A program made the position numbers and the translations under genes. The notes below the pieces were generated by a model, which was given only the letters and a program-made list of their open reading frames with translations, made no database searches and was not told the origin of the DNA. A DNA stretch of 35,593 bases from a bacterium (GTDB taxonomy: Bacteria; Bacillota; Clostridia; Lachnospirales; Lachnospiraceae). Of this stretch, positions 33,071 to 35,593 are shown piece by piece (within the stretch, counting starts at the first letter, position 1; the number at the start of each line of letters is the position of its first letter). Location of the stretch: NCBI GenBank assembly GCA_023667365.1, contig JAMPAG010000001.1, positions 415,800-451,392 of the forward strand, given 5' to 3'.

Positions 33071-34198
33071 TTAGTAAATCCGCAGCAGCCAGATATAAAT
33101 GATCCCATACAGAAATGCGGGTATGATACAGAGCGCTATGCGCAGGCACTTCCGAAAACTTCTTTGCGTGATCAGACAGCATAACGCCGTGATACCATAC
33201 AGCGCCGAGAGCAGATAAACGGACGCCGTCGTGGTAAAGACTCCCGCAACGCTCAAAAGCATCAGCAATATCAGATAGACCGTCTTCCATTCGGTCAGCA
33301 CCCGGCAGAGCAGATAAAACGCAAGCGGCAGAATGATATTGGCAAACACAGCCTTTCCCTGCCATGTCCTTGTATACAAAAAGGTCTCCGGTGTATAGAT
33401 CGACACGTTCCCCCACAAATACCATACCTGGATCAGCAGGACAAACAGCGGAACCACGCTTTTCTTTTTGGCAAATAACGCTTTTCCAACCAGCGCGTAT
33501 ACACCATAACACAGCATGAGCAGCACCGGTCCCAGCACGGCATGCGCAGCCGCCGCCGGATGCAGGCTGCACACCCGCCCAAGCCATGTCACAAAGACCG
33601 GCAGCACGGCAAGCGCATGGCGCACATCCAGACCGCCGAGCGGCGAGCCGGTATAAGAATCCCGCTGGAACATCGTATCCACAAAGTCCGTGATCACCGA
33701 CTGCGCGATATAATAGGAGTCATCCCCGTTCAGATGATTATAATAATAGAAAAAAATCATCTGCGCCGCCACCGACACGATCACAACGCCCCAAAGGAGC
33801 CACGCCCACCAGGCGGTCTTATCCTTTGCGGCTTCCTCCGCGAGCGGTCCCTCATCCGTTTCGGATGCGCGCCCGCCGCCCGTCCGTGCCCCGGCATGTT
33901 TTCTATCCCTGCATAATATGACCGCCGCCGTGATCACGGAGACGGCCGCCGCTGTCAAAAGCACAAGATTGTATACCTGATAAAAGCTGCTGAATTTGCC
34001 AAGCGTTACCACATAGGGCGTACAGACAAGCTCGAACAGCACAAAAACAACGATCCAGCCAAATACATAGGCGTTCAGAAAAAAGCCGCGTCCCTCATGA
34101 CGCCGTAAGCGCGCAGCAAAAAAAGAACCGCACATCAACGGCAGCACACACATCACGATGAAAATCCGCACAACCGTTGCCACTGGCAGTACGCCCAT
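33071..34198 (-). CDS. Polytopic membrane protein (GT-C/DUF-type)
   Basis: A 375-residue integral protein with about nine hydrophobic helices. VLFELVCTPYVVTLGKFSSFYQVYN lies near residue 55, and a loop HLNGDDSYYIAQSVITDFVDTMFQRDSYTG (about 155-185) has the Asp-Asp pair expected in a first outer loop of GT-C glycosyltransferases. The cytoplasmic loop near residues 105-130 is charged. Likely a glycosyltransferase using a lipid-linked donor or an accessory surface-polymer protein, but no catalytic motif is proven. SD GGGGAG lies 8 nt before the ATG. Confidence 0.68.
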   Translation of the reverse strand: MGVLPVATVVRIFIVMCVLPLMCGSFFAARLRRHEGRGFFLNAYVFGWIVVFVLFELVCTPYVVTLGKFSSFYQVYNLVLLTAAAVSVITAAVILCRDRKHAGARTGGGRASETDEGPLAEEAAKDKTAWWAWLLWGVVIVSVAAQMIFFYYYNHLNGDDSYYIAQSVITDFVDTMFQRDSYTGSPLGGLDVRHALAVLPVFVTWLGRVCSLHPAAAAHAVLGPVLLMLCYGVYALVGKALFAKKKSVVPLFVLLIQVWYLWGNVSIYTPETFLYTRTWQGKAVFANIILPLAFYLLCRVLTEWKTVYLILLMLLSVAGVFTTTASVYLLSALYGITALCCLITQRSFRKCLRIALCIIPAFLYGIIYIWLLRIY

Positions 34199-34258
34199 GT
34201 TTTTTCTCCCCTTTTTTATTCTGGTGCAGAAAGCGGCAGTTCCACCTGTACTTTCCCG

Positions 34259-34410
34259 CCCGCATTACGGTTTCAGCGCACATTACGCCTTCCAGCCGTC
34301 TGATCGCGTATACCGCGCCGCTGCCCCGCATCACGGCTTCGACGCACATTGCGCCTTCCAGCCGTCTGATTGCGTATACCGCGTCGCTGCCCCGCATCAC
34401 GGTTTCAGAC
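34259..34410. repeat. 66-nt tandem direct repeat beyond the acyltransferase stop
   Basis: Two full copies (34277-34342 and 34343-34408) plus a partial one to the left (from 34259) share CCAGCCGTCTGAT, GCGTATACCGCG and CCCCGCATCACGG with a few changes. The right copy covers the last codons and stop of the acyltransferase gene, so the repeat looks like a duplication of its 3' end and spacer. It fills most of the spacer 34199-34396; I see no gene there. Confidence 0.85.
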
Positions 34411-35428
34411 CGCACAAAATCCGCGTCAGTTTCAGACGCTTTAAGATAAAGCACGTCACAACAAGCACGATCGCCGTATCCGCCGCAAAATTTCCCAAAA
34501 TGAGCAGCAGCGGCATCTTTACTCCCAGCACGCGGATGAGCAGCGTTCTTGTCACAACAAGCGCATAACCGTCTAACAGGTACATTTGCAGGGAATACCT
34601 GCCGCAAAGCGTGAAAAAATCATCAACCGCACGGCTGCGTCCCTGCACCAGCTTCACCACACAGTACACAATATAACAGATTGCAAGCGGCGTTATCAAT
34701 TCCAATAATCGCCGGATCACATGACCGACCAGCATGTCCGCAAACAGCCTTGCGCCCAGATATACCATCCAATGCTGATTCATCAGCAGATAAAAACCAA
34801 TGGCGCCGGTCAAAAACGCAGGCAGCAGAAAACAGGCTCGCACGCGCAGGCCGTCTTCTTTTTTCTTCCGCAGGATCATACCGATTAAAAAATAAATCCC
34901 GAAGGTACTGCTGTTCCTAAGCGAGAGTTCTTCCGGAACATAGCGGTAAAACACATATAGAACCATCACTGCAAAAAAGATTACAGCCGTTCCGCCTTTT
35001 TTTTGCACCAGCCTGCTGCAAAGCGGCGCGATCAGAAAAATCGTAAATAAAGACAACAAAAACCAATCGTTGGCTCCGTATAAAAAGAACTCCTTCAGCG
35101 CCCCCTGCCAGTCAACCGCGCGATGGACAAAGGGATTCGGCACGACGCGGATCAGCGTATCCGCCGCGCCGAACACAAGATGAGGCACTAAAATTCTCTG
35201 CACTTTTCCCGTCAGATAGGTTCTGTACTGCCCCCGGTATTGAAAGCAGAAACCGGAAATCAGGAAAAAAAGCGGCATTTCCACCATCCACAAAAAGCTC
35301 TGCAGATACCTGCACCACAAATTCTGCGTCAGATCGACAGGATATACCAAAATAGAATGGTAGAGCAATACCATCAGGATCGCGACGCCTCTTAACTTGT
35401 CCAATTCAGGATAATACTTTTTTGTCAC
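34397..35428 (-). CDS. Acyltransferase family 3 membrane protein (putative glycan O-acetyltransferase)
   Basis: Family-3 acyltransferases put acetyl or similar groups on surface sugars or peptidoglycan. The 343-residue product opens with KYYPELDKLRGVAILMVLLYH, the family signature with the conserved Arg and the His after helix 1. It has about ten membrane helices, and PLFFLISGFCFQYR (FxxSGF) is the second hallmark. Start: GTG at 35428, with GGAGGG four bases upstream; a longer frame to 35533 runs through a repeat element and lacks the family pattern. The SD itself lies in a 55-nt repeated sequence. Substrate unknown; O-acetylation of the polymer made here is an inference. Confidence 0.88.
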   Translation of the reverse strand: MTKKYYPELDKLRGVAILMVLLYHSILVYPVDLTQNLWCRYLQSFLWMVEMPLFFLISGFCFQYRGQYRTYLTGKVQRILVPHLVFGAADTLIRVVPNPFVHRAVDWQGALKEFFLYGANDWFLLSLFTIFLIAPLCSRLVQKKGGTAVIFFAVMVLYVFYRYVPEELSLRNSSTFGIYFLIGMILRKKKEDGLRVRACFLLPAFLTGAIGFYLLMNQHWMVYLGARLFADMLVGHVIRRLLELITPLAICYIVYCVVKLVQGRSRAVDDFFTLCGRYSLQMYLLDGYALVVTRTLLIRVLGVKMPLLLILGNFAADTAIVLVVTCFILKRLKLTRILCGLKP

Positions 35429-35430
35429 TG

Positions 35431-35593
35431 TTCCCTCCGCTCCGCAGTACCCGCGGCAAATCTTCGATTTCCCGCGGCAGGGCTTTCGCCCTGGCCGGAT
35501 CAGAACAGAACCCGATCTGACTGCAAGCAACATTCCGCTTCCCTCCGCTCCGCAGTACCCGCGGCAAATCTTCGATTTCCCGCGGCAGGGCTT
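35431..35593. repeat. 55-nt direct repeat with strong hairpin, at the window edge
   Basis: The segments 35431-35485 and 35539-35593 are identical over 55 nt, 108 nt apart. Each holds CCGCGG-c-AAATC-TTC-GATTT-c-CCGCGG (35451-35477 in the first), a hairpin with one mismatch. Between them is CAGGGC-TTTC-GCCCTG (35478-35493). The second copy is cut by the window edge, so the array may continue. The first copy carries the SD of the acyltransferase gene, placing the hairpin in its mRNA leader. Confidence 0.85.

Noticed and set aside
34095..34607. 170-codon minus-strand frame with ETVMRG...YAIRRLEG repeats
   Set aside because: It overlaps two well-supported membrane-protein genes and merely translates the 66-nt tandem repeat.

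Overview
The window looks like a chromosomal cell-surface polysaccharide locus of a Gram-positive Clostridia-type bacterium, most like Lachnospiraceae. This rests on gene content: an LCP ligase, membrane-anchored GH25 lysozymes with Big_2 repeats, rhamnan-type multidomain GT2 enzymes, Shine-Dalgarno (SD)-led starts and moderate GC. I cannot name the species. Almost everything is on the minus strand; a short two-gene plus-strand island lies at 29.6-31.2 kb.

Layout, read along the window: the 5' end of glmS cut by the left edge; a GT2 glycosyltransferase; an LCP-family attachment enzyme; a WcaJ/CpsE-type initiating sugar-phosphate transferase; two more GT2 genes; a 231-nt imperfect palindrome and a terminator; a phosphoglucomutase-type gene; a structured hairpin repeat that forms the end of a small antitoxin-like gene; a PIN-domain gene; two giant two-domain GT2 genes; a methyltransferase-kinase fusion; the Wzt/Wzm ABC exporter; rfbC; a GT-C-like membrane protein; a GH25 lysozyme translationally coupled to rfbA; rfbB; and a 1304-residue GH25 surface protein whose promoter faces left at about 29.46 kb. 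To the right are a small zinc-ribbon gene and an SGNH-like membrane-anchored protein on the plus strand. Then, again on the minus strand, come a UDP-glucuronate 4-epimerase-like gene, two polytopic membrane proteins and an acyltransferase-3 gene at the right edge.

Working model (inference). Phosphoglucomutase and RfbA/B/C feed dTDP-6-deoxyhexose (rhamnose-type) synthesis. The initiating transferase loads undecaprenyl phosphate, the GT2 enzymes build a rhamnan-like chain, and the Wzm/Wzt exporter moves the finished chain. The LCP protein could then attach it to the wall. No Wzx flippase or Wzy polymerase is visible, so export looks ABC-dependent. The most interesting point is a methyltransferase-kinase fusion two genes from a Wzt that carries a C-terminal domain. 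That is the arrangement of the Gram-negative E. coli O9a WbdD/Wzt chain-capping and length-control system, here in a Gram-positive cell-wall context.

Other notable points: two GH25 lysozymes of the same architecture inside the sugar locus, one with an 18-residue x7 repeat predicted to be cytoplasmic; an SGNH-like protein without the serine nucleophile; and several unexplained structured repeats (7.4, 9.5, 17.2, 34.3 and 35.5 kb). rfbD is not in the window.
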